A DNA stretch of 64,000 nucleotides from the NCBI GenBank assembly GCA_949300425.1, contig CASGED010000128.1:1-64000 (forward strand). The letters are read 5' to 3'. Origin of the DNA: an uncultured Bacteroides sp. (GTDB lineage: Bacteria; Bacteroidota; Bacteroidia; Bacteroidales; Bacteroidaceae). The notes under the pieces are model-generated. The model made no database searches, was not told the DNA's origin, and saw only the letters and a list, made by a program, of their open reading frames with translations. Shown here piece by piece: positions 27,501 to 36,844 of this stretch. The position numbers and the translations under genes were made by a program. How positions within the stretch are numbered: the first letter of the stretch is position 1; each line of letters opens with the position of its first letter.

Positions 27501-29540
27501 ATGAAAACATTACGGACTTTTCTTATGACGATGATGCTGCTGGCGGGAAACACTGCCACGGCATCTGCTTCGGACTTCAAAACGATTTATAAACGTATGT
27601 ACGACACCTATTTGAAGTCCAACCCTTCGGAAAAAAAGGTGAACGAGTTGTTGGATTCGATGACACCGGAAGGCGCATTCTCCGATATTGATTACACCGT
27701 GACAAGCGGTGCGCCCCGCAAGCATGTGCAAAATCTGATTGTATTAGCCAACGCTTACCAAGAGAGCAAGAACAAATTCTATCGCGACAAGACGTTGAAG
27801 GAGGCCTATCTGAAGTCGTTGCGCTTTTGGGTAGATACTGACCATCATGCCGCCAATTGGTGGTACCGGTATATTCCTTATCCCAAAGAATTGTCGCAGG
27901 GAGTCATCCTGATGGCTGACGAAATCCGGAAAGACCCGGAACTGTTTGAAAAGACGATGGCCTATCTGCGCTATTCGTATGAAACAGCCAAGCCGACACA
28001 CATGACCGGAGCCAATGCGGCGGACATCATCATGGGCTCGCTGACGGCAAGCATTCTGACGGAAGACGACGCTCAGATGATTCGTTTCCGTGACCAAATG
28101 ACTTCATTGCTGACCATCCAAGAAACGGAAGGAGTCCTGCGTGACTATCTGTACGGGCAACATTGCGGTAACGGACGCCAGCTCTACTTCACCAGCTACG
28201 GAAAAGAATTTGTCAACTCCATGCTGTTCTACCTGGAATTTTGCCAAGGCACCAAATACCAGAGTCCGGGCTTGAGCCTCTTACAGGATCTTTTCATTAA
28301 AGGCGCGCAATGGATATTCTTTGCCGAACAATATGATCCCAATAACGCCGGACGTTACATCGATTCCAATCATTTCCAAAAAGACATTGTGAAACTGGCC
28401 AGACGGGTCTGCCAACTGAGTGAGGGAGAAGTGAGAACGCAGATGGAAGAAGTCGTGAAACGAATAGACGGAGAAAACACGCTGACGGGCAACCGCATGT
28501 TTTGGCGTTTTGACTATATGATAAACCGTCGTACCGGCTATTATGCCAGTTCGCGCATGACTTCTACCCGTACCGTCGGAAATGAAGCCGGGAACGGGGA
28601 CGGCGAGTTCAATTATTATGCCGCAAACGGCGTGAACTACATATTCGTGACCGGCAAAGAGTATGCGGATGATTTTTTCAAGAAGTTCAATAACCGTCAA
28701 TATCCGGGCATTACGGCAGAACAAGACAACGAACCGCTTCCCATTCCCGATTGGGGTGAACACGGCAATAACGGGAACGCTTTTGCCGGTGGCGTAAGCG
28801 ACAGTGTGCGAGGTGCATGCGGCATGATATTGGATCGCCGCTCGCTGACTGCCCATAAGGCTTGGTTCTACTTCGACGACGAATTTGTCTGCCTGGGCGC
28901 CGGCATCCGGAACGCAAACGGAAAGGCGGACGTATATACGACCCTCAACCAATGTAATGCCGACGGGAAGATACAATACGCCTGCGGAAAAGAAGTCAGG
29001 ACATGGAAGGAAGCCCAAAAGCTGAAAGGCTTAAAATGGGTACTTCATGGTCGCATCGGTTATTACAATCTCGACCCGGAAGCGGAATACCGTTTAGCTT
29101 GTGATAACGGCTTGTTCACGTTGAACATCAACCACGGCCTTTGTACAGAGCCAGGAACGTATGCCTACGCAGTCCGTCCGAACCTTAAATCCGTCAAAGA
29201 AGCCGGCGTGTACGCCCAACAGTTTCCTATAGAGATTCTCTCCAACACGGAACAACTGCAAGCCGTTCGTCACCGCCAACAGGATATAACTGAAGCGATA
29301 TTTTATCAGGCCGGTTCGCTGAATCTGCCGGACGGAATGACGCTGAAAGCGGACGCCCCCTGTACGTTGATGTGGAACAATAAGGAACGGAAACTCCATG
29401 TAGCCAACCCGTACTGTGAATCACAAAATCCAGCATCCATTACCGTAACGCTGACCATAGGAAGCCAATCGCGGACGTTGACTTTCGACATGCCTCAAGG
29501 AGAGTTCGCAGGAAGCACAGTAGCAAAAATTGTGAAATAA
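27501..29540 (+). CDS. Polysaccharide lyase family 8-like enzyme (PUL1)
   Basis: A 679-residue secreted protein with a signal peptide ending TASAS. The alpha-toroid, beta-sandwich arrangement and several blocks resemble hyaluronate, chondroitin and xanthan lyases of PL8: NWWYRYIPYPKEL near residue 115, then the catalytic region YGQHCGNGRQLYFTSYG with H221 and Y229 or Y233. In most PL8 enzymes the His and the proton-accepting Tyr are 7-9 residues apart. Here the Tyr aligned by the SYG ending is 12 away, so there are extra residues between them. RMTSTRTVGNEAG would supply the arginines. The substrate should be a uronic-acid polysaccharide but cannot be named. It is divergent from susC and 21 bp ahead of the GH3 gene. 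Confidence 0.75.
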   Translation: MKTLRTFLMTMMLLAGNTATASASDFKTIYKRMYDTYLKSNPSEKKVNELLDSMTPEGAFSDIDYTVTSGAPRKHVQNLIVLANAYQESKNKFYRDKTLKEAYLKSLRFWVDTDHHAANWWYRYIPYPKELSQGVILMADEIRKDPELFEKTMAYLRYSYETAKPTHMTGANAADIIMGSLTASILTEDDAQMIRFRDQMTSLLTIQETEGVLRDYLYGQHCGNGRQLYFTSYGKEFVNSMLFYLEFCQGTKYQSPGLSLLQDLFIKGAQWIFFAEQYDPNNAGRYIDSNHFQKDIVKLARRVCQLSEGEVRTQMEEVVKRIDGENTLTGNRMFWRFDYMINRRTGYYASSRMTSTRTVGNEAGNGDGEFNYYAANGVNYIFVTGKEYADDFFKKFNNRQYPGITAEQDNEPLPIPDWGEHGNNGNAFAGGVSDSVRGACGMILDRRSLTAHKAWFYFDDEFVCLGAGIRNANGKADVYTTLNQCNADGKIQYACGKEVRTWKEAQKLKGLKWVLHGRIGYYNLDPEAEYRLACDNGLFTLNINHGLCTEPGTYAYAVRPNLKSVKEAGVYAQQFPIEILSNTEQLQAVRHRQQDITEAIFYQAGSLNLPDGMTLKADAPCTLMWNNKERKLHVANPYCESQNPASITVTLTIGSQSRTLTFDMPQGEFAGSTVAKIVK

Positions 29541-29561
29541 TCATCATTTAAGAAGAAGAAT

Positions 29562-32408
29562 ATGAATCTAAGAAATTACCTATTGGCCGCTCTTTTGACG
29601 GGATATGCCGGCACAATACCGGCACAGACGCGTCAGGTACCTAAGGTCTACAAACCCGTCATGAAAGAAATCTACCATAAAGGGTGGATTGACTTTAATA
29701 AGAACGGGGTGAAGGATGTGTATGAAGACCCGTCCGCACCCATTGATGCCCGTATCGACGACCTGTTAGGGCAGATGAACATGGATGAGAAAACCTGCCA
29801 GATGGTCACTCTGTATGGGTACAAGCGAGTATTGAAAGACGACCTGCCCACGCCAGAATGGAAACAAAGCCTCTGGAAAGACGGCATCGGAGCCATTGAC
29901 GAACATCTGAACGGTTTCCAGCAATGGGGACTTCCGCCTTCGGACAACGAGAATGTATGGCCGGCTTCCCGCCATGCCTGGGCTTTGAACGAAGTACAGC
30001 GTTTCTTTGTTGAAGAAACACGTTTAGGCATTCCGGTCGATTTTACCAACGAAGGCATCAGGGGTGTAGAAAGCTATCGGGCTACAAACTTCCCCACCCA
30101 GTTGGGATTGGGACATACGTGGAACCGCAGTCTGATTCATGAAGTGGGCCGCATTACGGGACATGAAGCCCGTATGTTGGGATACACCAACGTGTATGCT
30201 CCTATTTTGGATGTGGGGCGCGACCAGCGTTGGGGACGTTACGAAGAAGTTTATGGCGAATCGCCTTATTTGGTTGCAGAGCTGGGCATTGAGATGGTAA
30301 AAGGCATGCAGCAGGATTACCAGGTGGCAGCCACCGGAAAACACTTCGTAGCGTACAGCAACAACAAAGGAGCGCGTGAAGGAATGGCGCGCGTAGACCC
30401 TCAGATGTCTCCGCGCGAAGTGGAAATGATTCACGTATATCCTTTCAAGCGGGTGATTCGTGAAGCAGGCTTGCTGGGCGTCATGAGTTCATATAATGAT
30501 TATGACGGCGTTCCCATTCAGGGCAGTTATTATTGGCTGACCACCCGTTTGCGTGGAGAAATGGGGTTCCGTGGTTATGTAGTCTCGGACAGCGATGCGT
30601 TGGAATATCTCTATACTAAACACGGTACGGCCCAAAACATGAAGGAAGCCGTGCGGCAAAGTATCGAGGCGGGCCTGAATGTACGTTGCACGTTCCGTTC
30701 GCCCGAGTCGTTTGTCGAGCCTTTACGTGAGTTGGTGGCAGAAGGTGGCCTAAGCGAGGAACTGATAAACAGCCGTGTGCGCGACATCCTGCGTGTGAAG
30801 TTCCTGGTAGGTTTGTTCGATGCCCCCTATCAGACCGACTTGGCCGGAGCTGATACCGAAGTGGAAAAAGAAGAGCATGAAGCTGTGGCTTTGCAGGCTT
30901 CCCGGGAATCCATTGTTTTGCTGAAGAACGAAGCCCAAACGCTGCCGCTTTCCTTGGATAAAGTGAAGACGATTGCCGTTTGCGGTCCCAATGCGGATGA
31001 AGAATCATACGCGTTGACCCACTACGGGCCTTTGGCCGTGGATGTCACAACCGTGCTGGAAGGTATAAAAAACAAAGTGGCGGGAAAAACCGAAGTCCTC
31101 TACACAAAAGGCTGCGAACTGGTAGATGCCAACTGGCCGGATAGCGAACTGATTGATTTCCCGCTGACGGAGAAAGAACAAGCCGACATTAATCAGGCGG
31201 TAGAGAATGCCCGCCGGGCTGATGTCTGCGTGGTCGTGTTAGGTGGCGGACAGCGTACATGCGGAGAAAACAAATCGCGTAGCAGTCTGGAGTTGCCGGG
31301 CAGACAATTGGACTTGCTGAAGGCAGTTCAAGCTACGGGTAAGCTTGTCGTGTTGGTACTCATCAACGGCCGTCCCTTGTCTATCAACTGGGCCGACCGC
31401 TTTGTGCCGGCCATTGTGGAAGCATGGTACCCGGGGTCGAAGGGAGGTATAGCCGTGGCTGATGTGTTGTTTGGCGATTACAATCCCGGTGGTAAACTGA
31501 CCGTAACCTTCCCCAAGAGCGTGGGACAAATACCTTTCAACTTCCCATGCAAGCCTTCTTCCCAAGTGGATGGCGGTAAGAATCTGGGACCGGATGGCAA
31601 TGCCTCGCGGGTGAATGGGGCGCTTTATCCCTTTGGTTACGGATTGAGCTATACAACTTTTGAATACTCCGACATGGAGATTTCTCCCAAAGTTATCACT
31701 CCGGAGCAAGAAGCCACGGTCAGCCTGAAAGTAACCAATACGGGTAAACGGGCCGGTGATGAGGTCGTACAGTTGTATATCCGAGATGTTTTGAGCAGCG
31801 TGACTACTTACGAAAAGAATCTGGCGGGCTTTGAACGTATTCATCTGAATCCGGGCGAAACGAAAACAGTTTCTTTCTCTATTGACAGGAAACAACTGGA
31901 ACTGCTGGACAAGCACATGGAATGGACGGTAGAACCGGGTGAGTTTGTGTTGATGGCTGGCGCTTCTTCGGAAGACATTCGCCAAAGCGTTGTTTTAGAG
32001 GTCGAAGATTATCAGGCCCGTGCGGCACGCATAGAAGCGGCTAAACCCGAAGCTCCCGTAACAGCCAGCACCAATCCGGAACTGGTGATGAACGTGTTGG
32101 ATGGTGACCCGGCTACCGGTTGGCAAGGGAATAAAGGCGATTATATTACGTTTGCCCTGAAAGAAACGCCTAAGGTGGATGATGTGACGATTACCTTCAC
32201 ACGTGAGAATAATCTGCCGGCTAATTTTGAGATTCAACTGTCCGGTGGCGGCGGCCAGTTCTTGACCGTCTATACAGGAACCGTCAGCCAGTATGGAAAA
32301 CCTGTCACCTATACCTTCAAAGGCACTACCGCCAGCGATTTGCGCATCGTGCTGAATGATGACCTGGTAGGCATTGCCGAAGTGAAGATTCCGGAAGCGG
32401 AGAAATAA
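29562..32408 (+). CDS. Glycoside hydrolase family 3 with C-terminal discoidin-like domain (PUL1)
   Basis: A 948-residue secreted exo-glycosidase of the beta-glucosidase/beta-xylosidase family. Signal peptide residues 1-21 end at PAQT. The catalytic barrel contains GKHFVAYSN and the nucleophile Asp in VVSDSDA (D343), in place of the commoner SDW. The second sandwich domain has the region expected to hold the acid/base (GGGQRTCGENKSRSSLELPG, near residue 565). An FnIII-like domain follows (EVVQLYIRDV). Residues about 830-948 form an extra F5/8 type C-like module (VLDGDPATGWQG), likely carbohydrate binding. It is co-transcribed with the PL8-like gene. It would trim the oligosaccharides that lyase releases. 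Sugar specificity is unknown. Confidence 0.9.
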   Translation: MNLRNYLLAALLTGYAGTIPAQTRQVPKVYKPVMKEIYHKGWIDFNKNGVKDVYEDPSAPIDARIDDLLGQMNMDEKTCQMVTLYGYKRVLKDDLPTPEWKQSLWKDGIGAIDEHLNGFQQWGLPPSDNENVWPASRHAWALNEVQRFFVEETRLGIPVDFTNEGIRGVESYRATNFPTQLGLGHTWNRSLIHEVGRITGHEARMLGYTNVYAPILDVGRDQRWGRYEEVYGESPYLVAELGIEMVKGMQQDYQVAATGKHFVAYSNNKGAREGMARVDPQMSPREVEMIHVYPFKRVIREAGLLGVMSSYNDYDGVPIQGSYYWLTTRLRGEMGFRGYVVSDSDALEYLYTKHGTAQNMKEAVRQSIEAGLNVRCTFRSPESFVEPLRELVAEGGLSEELINSRVRDILRVKFLVGLFDAPYQTDLAGADTEVEKEEHEAVALQASRESIVLLKNEAQTLPLSLDKVKTIAVCGPNADEESYALTHYGPLAVDVTTVLEGIKNKVAGKTEVLYTKGCELVDANWPDSELIDFPLTEKEQADINQAVENARRADVCVVVLGGGQRTCGENKSRSSLELPGRQLDLLKAVQATGKLVVLVLINGRPLSINWADRFVPAIVEAWYPGSKGGIAVADVLFGDYNPGGKLTVTFPKSVGQIPFNFPCKPSSQVDGGKNLGPDGNASRVNGALYPFGYGLSYTTFEYSDMEISPKVITPEQEATVSLKVTNTGKRAGDEVVQLYIRDVLSSVTTYEKNLAGFERIHLNPGETKTVSFSIDRKQLELLDKHMEWTVEPGEFVLMAGASSEDIRQSVVLEVEDYQARAARIEAAKPEAPVTASTNPELVMNVLDGDPATGWQGNKGDYITFALKETPKVDDVTITFTRENNLPANFEIQLSGGGGQFLTVYTGTVSQYGKPVTYTFKGTTASDLRIVLNDDLVGIAEVKIPEAEK

Positions 32409-32452
32409 CACAGAGGCACTGAGATTGTTTGTATGGTAAATGGGAATTTAGA

Positions 32453-32540
32453 AGCCCCCTCAACTCCCCCTGAGGGGGAGCTATAGATAGCTATAGTAAC
32501 TAAAAAAACCTCCCCCTTCGGGGGGAGGAGGGAGGGGGCT
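32453..32540. repeat. G/C-rich double-hairpin element between convergent genes
   Basis: Outer arms AGCCCCCT (32453) and AGGGGGCT (32533) enclose two strong hairpins, CTCCCCCTGAGGGGGAG at 32464-32480 and CCTCCCCCTTCGGGGGGAGG at 32509-32528. The latter is preceded by a run of seven A. It could stop transcription from both sides. It has the look of a dispersed intergenic repeat. Confidence 0.7.
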
Positions 32541-32647
32541 AAATTATCATTCCTCGAAGGCGGAAGCGGAGATGCTCATCTTGTCCGCATGGTCGGCTTA
32601 CAGACAATCGTATAAGAAGTCATAAAGAGAAACAATCGTTTTATTCT

Positions 32648-33934
32648 TTATTTGCTCGTCATGATGTCCAGCACCAGGCGGTCGGTCTCGTTCATGCCTT
32701 GCGAGCCGATGCGGGTCAGGTTGCGGATGCTCTTGTCCACGTCTTCATCAATGATGCCTTCTACGGAGGTGACACAGCGATTCTCCATGGCCATAATGGC
32801 CGAAAGAACGGCGGTTGATACACCGGTGGTGACCTTCAGGGCACAACTGGGCTTGGCTCCGTCGCATATCATGCCTGTCAGATTGGCTATCATGTTCTGC
32901 ACGGCGTAGGTTATCTGCCGGTAAGTACCACCCATCAGCCACGTGATGCCGCAACTGGAGCCCGTGGCGGCTACCACGCATCCGCACAAGGCGGACAGAC
33001 GTCCGAGGCTTTCCTTGATGTAGATGACGGTCAGGTGGCTCAGCGTCAAGGCGCGTATCAGTTCTTCTTCCGTCTTGCCGTTCTCTTCGGCATACACTAC
33101 TACGGGGACAGTGGCGGAGATGCCTTGGTTGCCGCTTCCCGAATTGCTCATGACCGGTATCATGGCGCCGGCCATGCGGGCGTCGCAGGCGCCGGAAGTA
33201 TAAGAAAGGATGTGCGAGAACACACTGTCGCCCATGATTCTGTGCTCGTACGTACCCCGTAGCATCTTACCCAAGCCGTGTCCATAGTCGCCTTGGAAGG
33301 AGCGTTCGGCGGCTTCTTTGTTTATCCGTGCCGTATCGAGAATGAAGCGGATCTCGTCCAGCGGGGCGGTCATGGCAAAGTCATACACCTTACGCAGGGT
33401 CAGTTCGGGAACTTCGGCCTCTTCGTCAGATGAGGTAGCCTTAGCGCGCTTGTCCAACAAGACTTTCTCGTTCCGTGCCACGTACACGAACGAAGTATGC
33501 CCGCCCGCGATGATGGCTACGGCCTTATCGTCTCCTGCCTCGCAACACACTTCTATATAGAGCTTCTCGGCGATGTCCGGTTTCAGCGCAATATTGACGC
33601 GCTTCTCGCCAAGGAAAGCCTTGCCTTCCTCCACGGATTGGGGCGTGCAGTCCTTCAACACCTCTAATTGGTAGTCCGACTTCCCTATCAGCGCCCCTAA
33701 GGCGATGGCGATGGGGAGGCCTATCATGCCCGTGCCGGGGATGCCCACGCCCATGGCGTTCTTCAGGATGTTGGCACTGAGCCATACATTGATATTCTCC
33801 GGCTTCACGCCCAATGTTTCCGTGGCTTTGGCCACACACAGAGCTACGGCGATAGGCTCCGTGCACCCGATGGCGGGCACTACCTCGCGCTTCATCAAAG
33901 CTATAATCTTTTTCCGTTCTATTTCGCTTATCAT
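32648..33934 (-). CDS. UPF0597 / L-cysteine desulfidase (CyuA/YhaM-like)
   Basis: A 428-residue cytoplasmic protein of the serine dehydratase alpha-like family. Members degrade L-cysteine to pyruvate, sulfide and ammonia with a [4Fe-4S] cluster. Visible signatures are AIGCTEPIAVAL near residue 22 and the C-terminal cysteines that would bind the cluster (SSCGITWLMGG, then MICDGAKPSCALK). The central SNSGSGNQG block binds substrate in related enzymes. It is a single gene with a divergent neighbour. Family is clear. Cysteine rather than another amino acid as substrate is taken from characterised relatives. Confidence 0.9.
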   Translation of the reverse strand: MISEIERKKIIALMKREVVPAIGCTEPIAVALCVAKATETLGVKPENINVWLSANILKNAMGVGIPGTGMIGLPIAIALGALIGKSDYQLEVLKDCTPQSVEEGKAFLGEKRVNIALKPDIAEKLYIEVCCEAGDDKAVAIIAGGHTSFVYVARNEKVLLDKRAKATSSDEEAEVPELTLRKVYDFAMTAPLDEIRFILDTARINKEAAERSFQGDYGHGLGKMLRGTYEHRIMGDSVFSHILSYTSGACDARMAGAMIPVMSNSGSGNQGISATVPVVVYAEENGKTEEELIRALTLSHLTVIYIKESLGRLSALCGCVVAATGSSCGITWLMGGTYRQITYAVQNMIANLTGMICDGAKPSCALKVTTGVSTAVLSAIMAMENRCVTSVEGIIDEDVDKSIRNLTRIGSQGMNETDRLVLDIMTSK

Positions 33935-34045
33935 TTTGTCATTTGTTTAAGTCCGGACAAAGGTATGAAAAACGTTTTACTATACAAATAGTAAGAAAGA
34001 AGAAAATCTTCCATGTATAATTCCTTATAATTCAAAAAAGAAACG

Positions 34046-34053
34046 TACCTTTG
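34046..34053 (+). promoter_or_regulatory. -7 element of the PCMD lipoprotein operon
   Basis: TACCTTTG matches the consensus 35 bp before the ATG at 34089. Confidence 0.6.
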
Positions 34054-34088
34054 CGCGTTCTTTGTATTTATACATTTAAATATATTAT

Positions 34089-35249
34089 ATGAGATTAAGA
34101 CGATTCTTACCTTGTTGCCTGTTTGCGGCGGCAATGTTGACTTCTTCCTGCATTCAGGACGAGGCGTTGAATAAAGAAGCGGCCATTGACGCATGTACGG
34201 GCGCAAACGTGCAGTTCACCAACGCGCTGGCCAATAACCGCGGCTTTAATATCTACATCAACCGCGGAGCGGACCTTACCAAACAACACCTGACGTTCAC
34301 GATTCCCGATGGGGCTGTCATTACCGCTAACGACGCGGCTACAGGCGATAGCGCCTTTACTCCCAATGAAGACGGGACGTACAGCGTAACGTTGAATTTT
34401 GAAAACGCCAGTCATAGCCGATTTGTCACCGTGACATCGGAAGACGGGGCTAACCAGGCTACTTACCTCATTCAGATTATCCAGATGGAGTTGCCTACGA
34501 AGTATCACTTCGAGCGGTTGCAGGAAACCGACCAGCCTTTTCATATTCTCTTGGAAGAGGAAGCCATGACCACTGATGGTTTGCAACGGGTACTGCAATG
34601 GTGCAGCGGTAACCCGGGCTTCGAACTGACCAAGATGTATGACACCGCGATGGACTTTCCCACCGTATTAGTGGAGAACGGCTATGTAGGACGTTGCGTG
34701 AAATTGGAGACGCGCAATACGGGTGACTTTGGTGAAATGGTGCAGATGTACATCGCGGCGGGCAACCTGTTCACCGGTTCGTTCGATTTGAGCAACGCGC
34801 TCAACGCTCCTTTGGAATCTACCCGTTTTGGCGTGCAGTTCTACCGGAAACCGGTCTGCCTGAAGGGTTATTATAAATATAAAAGAGGAGAAGTTTTTAC
34901 CGAGAGTGGGGTCGTAGTGGAAGGTAAGCAAGACTCGTTCGACATCTATGCCATGTTGTACGAGGCGGAGGACAACGCCTTCATGCTGGACGGATCCAAC
35001 GGAAGAACAGACCGAAGCATTGCCTTACTGGCACACCTTGACCGGGATAAAGCCTTGGAAACTGACGAGTGGACGGCTTTTGAGATTCCTTTCGTGCCCA
35101 TGAACGGCAAGACGGTAGACCTCCAGAAGTTGAGCGAGGGCAAATACAAACTCGGCATTGTATTTACGTCGAGCGTCGAGGGTGATTACTTTAACGGTGC
35201 GGTAGGCAGCACGTTGTGGGTAGACGAAGTAGAATTGGTTTGTGAATAA
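34089..35249 (+). CDS. PCMD-domain-like lipoprotein
   Basis: A 386-residue lipoprotein with lipobox TSSC (Cys near residue 21). An N-terminal Ig-like segment (residues about 35-135, ending YLIQIIQME) precedes a jelly-roll part with YVGRCVKLETRNTG and the C-terminal GSTLWVDEVELVCE. This layout resembles the putative carbohydrate-metabolism (PCMD, PF13201) lipoproteins of Bacteroides. They are thought to be surface or periplasmic and to bind carbohydrate, without proven activity. It is followed 20 bp later by an outer-membrane barrel gene. Confidence 0.75.
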   Translation: MRLRRFLPCCLFAAAMLTSSCIQDEALNKEAAIDACTGANVQFTNALANNRGFNIYINRGADLTKQHLTFTIPDGAVITANDAATGDSAFTPNEDGTYSVTLNFENASHSRFVTVTSEDGANQATYLIQIIQMELPTKYHFERLQETDQPFHILLEEEAMTTDGLQRVLQWCSGNPGFELTKMYDTAMDFPTVLVENGYVGRCVKLETRNTGDFGEMVQMYIAAGNLFTGSFDLSNALNAPLESTRFGVQFYRKPVCLKGYYKYKRGEVFTESGVVVEGKQDSFDIYAMLYEAEDNAFMLDGSNGRTDRSIALLAHLDRDKALETDEWTAFEIPFVPMNGKTVDLQKLSEGKYKLGIVFTSSVEGDYFNGAVGSTLWVDEVELVCE

Positions 35250-35269
35250 CATTTTAAAGATAACGACAC

Positions 35270-36064
35270 ATGAAGACAAAGGTATACAGCATACTCCTCA
35301 CGGCTCTCCTGCTGATGGGCGCCGTCGGCCTACGGGCGCAAGAGGAACGGAATAAAGGCATCATCCAGTCCTATCTGCGCGGATGGGAATATTCGTTGAA
35401 AGCCGGATTCAGCATCGGAGGCACCTCTCCCCTGCCGTTGCCCGAAGAAATAAGAGGCATCAATAGTTTCCGTCCGGGAGGCGTGGCCATTGCCATCGAG
35501 GGAAACTCCACTAAATGGTTCGACAAGCAGAAGAAATGGGGACTTACCATCGGTTTGCGCCTGGAGAGCAAGAAGATGTCTACGGACGCGCGGGTGAAGA
35601 ACTACAGCATGGAAATCATCAATGCCGAGAATGGCCGTTCGCTTCCCGGTCTTTGGACGGGTAATGTAAAGACCAAGGTGAACAACTCCTACCTGACATT
35701 GCCCTTGCTGGCCAACTACCGCATCAACAACCGTTGGAAGGTCGTGGCAGGTCCTTACTTCTCGTACATGATAGACGGGAACTTTTCCGGTCATGTGTAT
35801 GAAGGACACCTCCGTACACCCGACGCTACGGGACAGCGCATCGACTTCACGGGTGAAAGCATCGCCACCTACGACTTCAGCAATGATTTGCGCAAGTTCC
35901 AATGGGGCGTGCAGGTAGGCGGTGAGTGGCGTGCCTTCAAGCATCTGGATGTCTTCGCCGACTTGACGTGGGGATTGAATGGCATCTTCCAAAAGGATTT
36001 CCAGACGATTACCTTCGCCATGTACCCCATCTATCTGAACGTCGGATTCGGGTACTCGTTCTAA
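35270..36064 (+). CDS. Outer-membrane beta-barrel protein (porin/PorT-like)
   Basis: A 264-residue protein with a signal peptide ending LRAQE and a small barrel made of alternating strands (WGLTIGLRLESK, NNSYLTLPLLANYRINNRW, VVAGPYFSYMIDG). It ends NVGFGYSF, with the terminal Phe typical of Bam-assembled barrels. It resembles PorT-family barrels with about eight strands. It is the second gene of a two-gene operon with the PCMD-like lipoprotein, suggesting a joint outer-membrane task that cannot be specified. Confidence 0.85.
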   Translation: MKTKVYSILLTALLLMGAVGLRAQEERNKGIIQSYLRGWEYSLKAGFSIGGTSPLPLPEEIRGINSFRPGGVAIAIEGNSTKWFDKQKKWGLTIGLRLESKKMSTDARVKNYSMEIINAENGRSLPGLWTGNVKTKVNNSYLTLPLLANYRINNRWKVVAGPYFSYMIDGNFSGHVYEGHLRTPDATGQRIDFTGESIATYDFSNDLRKFQWGVQVGGEWRAFKHLDVFADLTWGLNGIFQKDFQTITFAMYPIYLNVGFGYSF

Positions 36065-36066
36065 GG

Positions 36067-36156
36067 GAATGAAGAATGAGGAATGAAGAATGAGGCTGCG
36101 CTATCAGTACACGCAATCATGCCGGATGGTAATTCTTCATTCCTCATTCTTCATTC
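36067..36156. terminator. Perfect 25-bp inverted repeat between convergent genes
   Basis: A 25-bp arm at 36067-36091, built from GAATGAAGAATGAG-type words, is exactly complementary to 36132-36156, with a 40-bp loop. It sits between two convergent stops, so it may act as a bidirectional terminator. The internally repetitive sequence also suggests a dispersed intergenic repeat. Confidence 0.7.
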
Positions 36157-36172
36157 TTCATTTAAGTAGGGC

Positions 36173-36808
36173 TTACAGTCCTAACTTCAGTTTCTTCCGC
36201 ACAAATTCTTCTACAAACTCCACCGTGCCCTCGATGCCCAACACGGACGAATCTACACACAGGTGGTAGGTAGCTGCGGCTCCCCACGTCTTGTAGCTGT
36301 AATAATTATAATACTCGCTGCGCTTCTTGTCGGCTTTATCCATCAAGTCTTCTGCAGCCTCAGCGGTGATGTTCAGGCGTTCGCACAAACGGCGGATGCG
36401 TTCCTCGCGCGCACAGGAGATAAATACGTTGGCCATACGGGGATGGTCACGCAAGACGTAGTCGGCACAACGCCCTACGAACAGGCATGACTTCTCTTCG
36501 GCTAAGCGGCGGATGACATCGCTTTGCACCTTGAAAAGATTGTCATTGCTCAGGCAGTTGTTGGTAGGTATGGCGCCATCGCCGATGAAAGGGAAACGCA
36601 TGCCAAACAACCCGCCAATGATACCTTGCGAAGGACGCTCGTCAGCCTTCTCGAAGAACTCGCGGCACAAGCCGCTTTCTTGCGACGCCAGTTCGATGAG
36701 TTCCTTATCATAGAAATCAATACCCAACCGGTGAGCCAGTTTTTCGCCAATCTCACGTCCGCCGCTTCCCAACTGACGCCCGATGTTCACTATAAATCTT
36801 TCATTCAT
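36173..36808 (-). CDS. Cytidylate kinase-like family protein
   Basis: A 211-residue P-loop protein of the cytidylate-kinase-like family (PF13189). The N-terminal loop reads IGRQLGSGGREIGEKLA, in place of a textbook GxxGxGKS/T, as is usual in this family. LFVGRCADYVL and the arginine-rich ISCAREERIRRLCERL lid region follow. It is distinct from true Cmk and its substrate is not established. It is a single gene with a TAACTTTG -7 box at 36837-36844. Confidence 0.85.
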   Translation of the reverse strand: MNERFIVNIGRQLGSGGREIGEKLAHRLGIDFYDKELIELASQESGLCREFFEKADERPSQGIIGGLFGMRFPFIGDGAIPTNNCLSNDNLFKVQSDVIRRLAEEKSCLFVGRCADYVLRDHPRMANVFISCAREERIRRLCERLNITAEAAEDLMDKADKKRSEYYNYYSYKTWGAAATYHLCVDSSVLGIEGTVEFVEEFVRKKLKLGL

Positions 36809-36844
36809 AAATTCTCTTTTTTATCATTGGTGTTCGCAAAGTTA

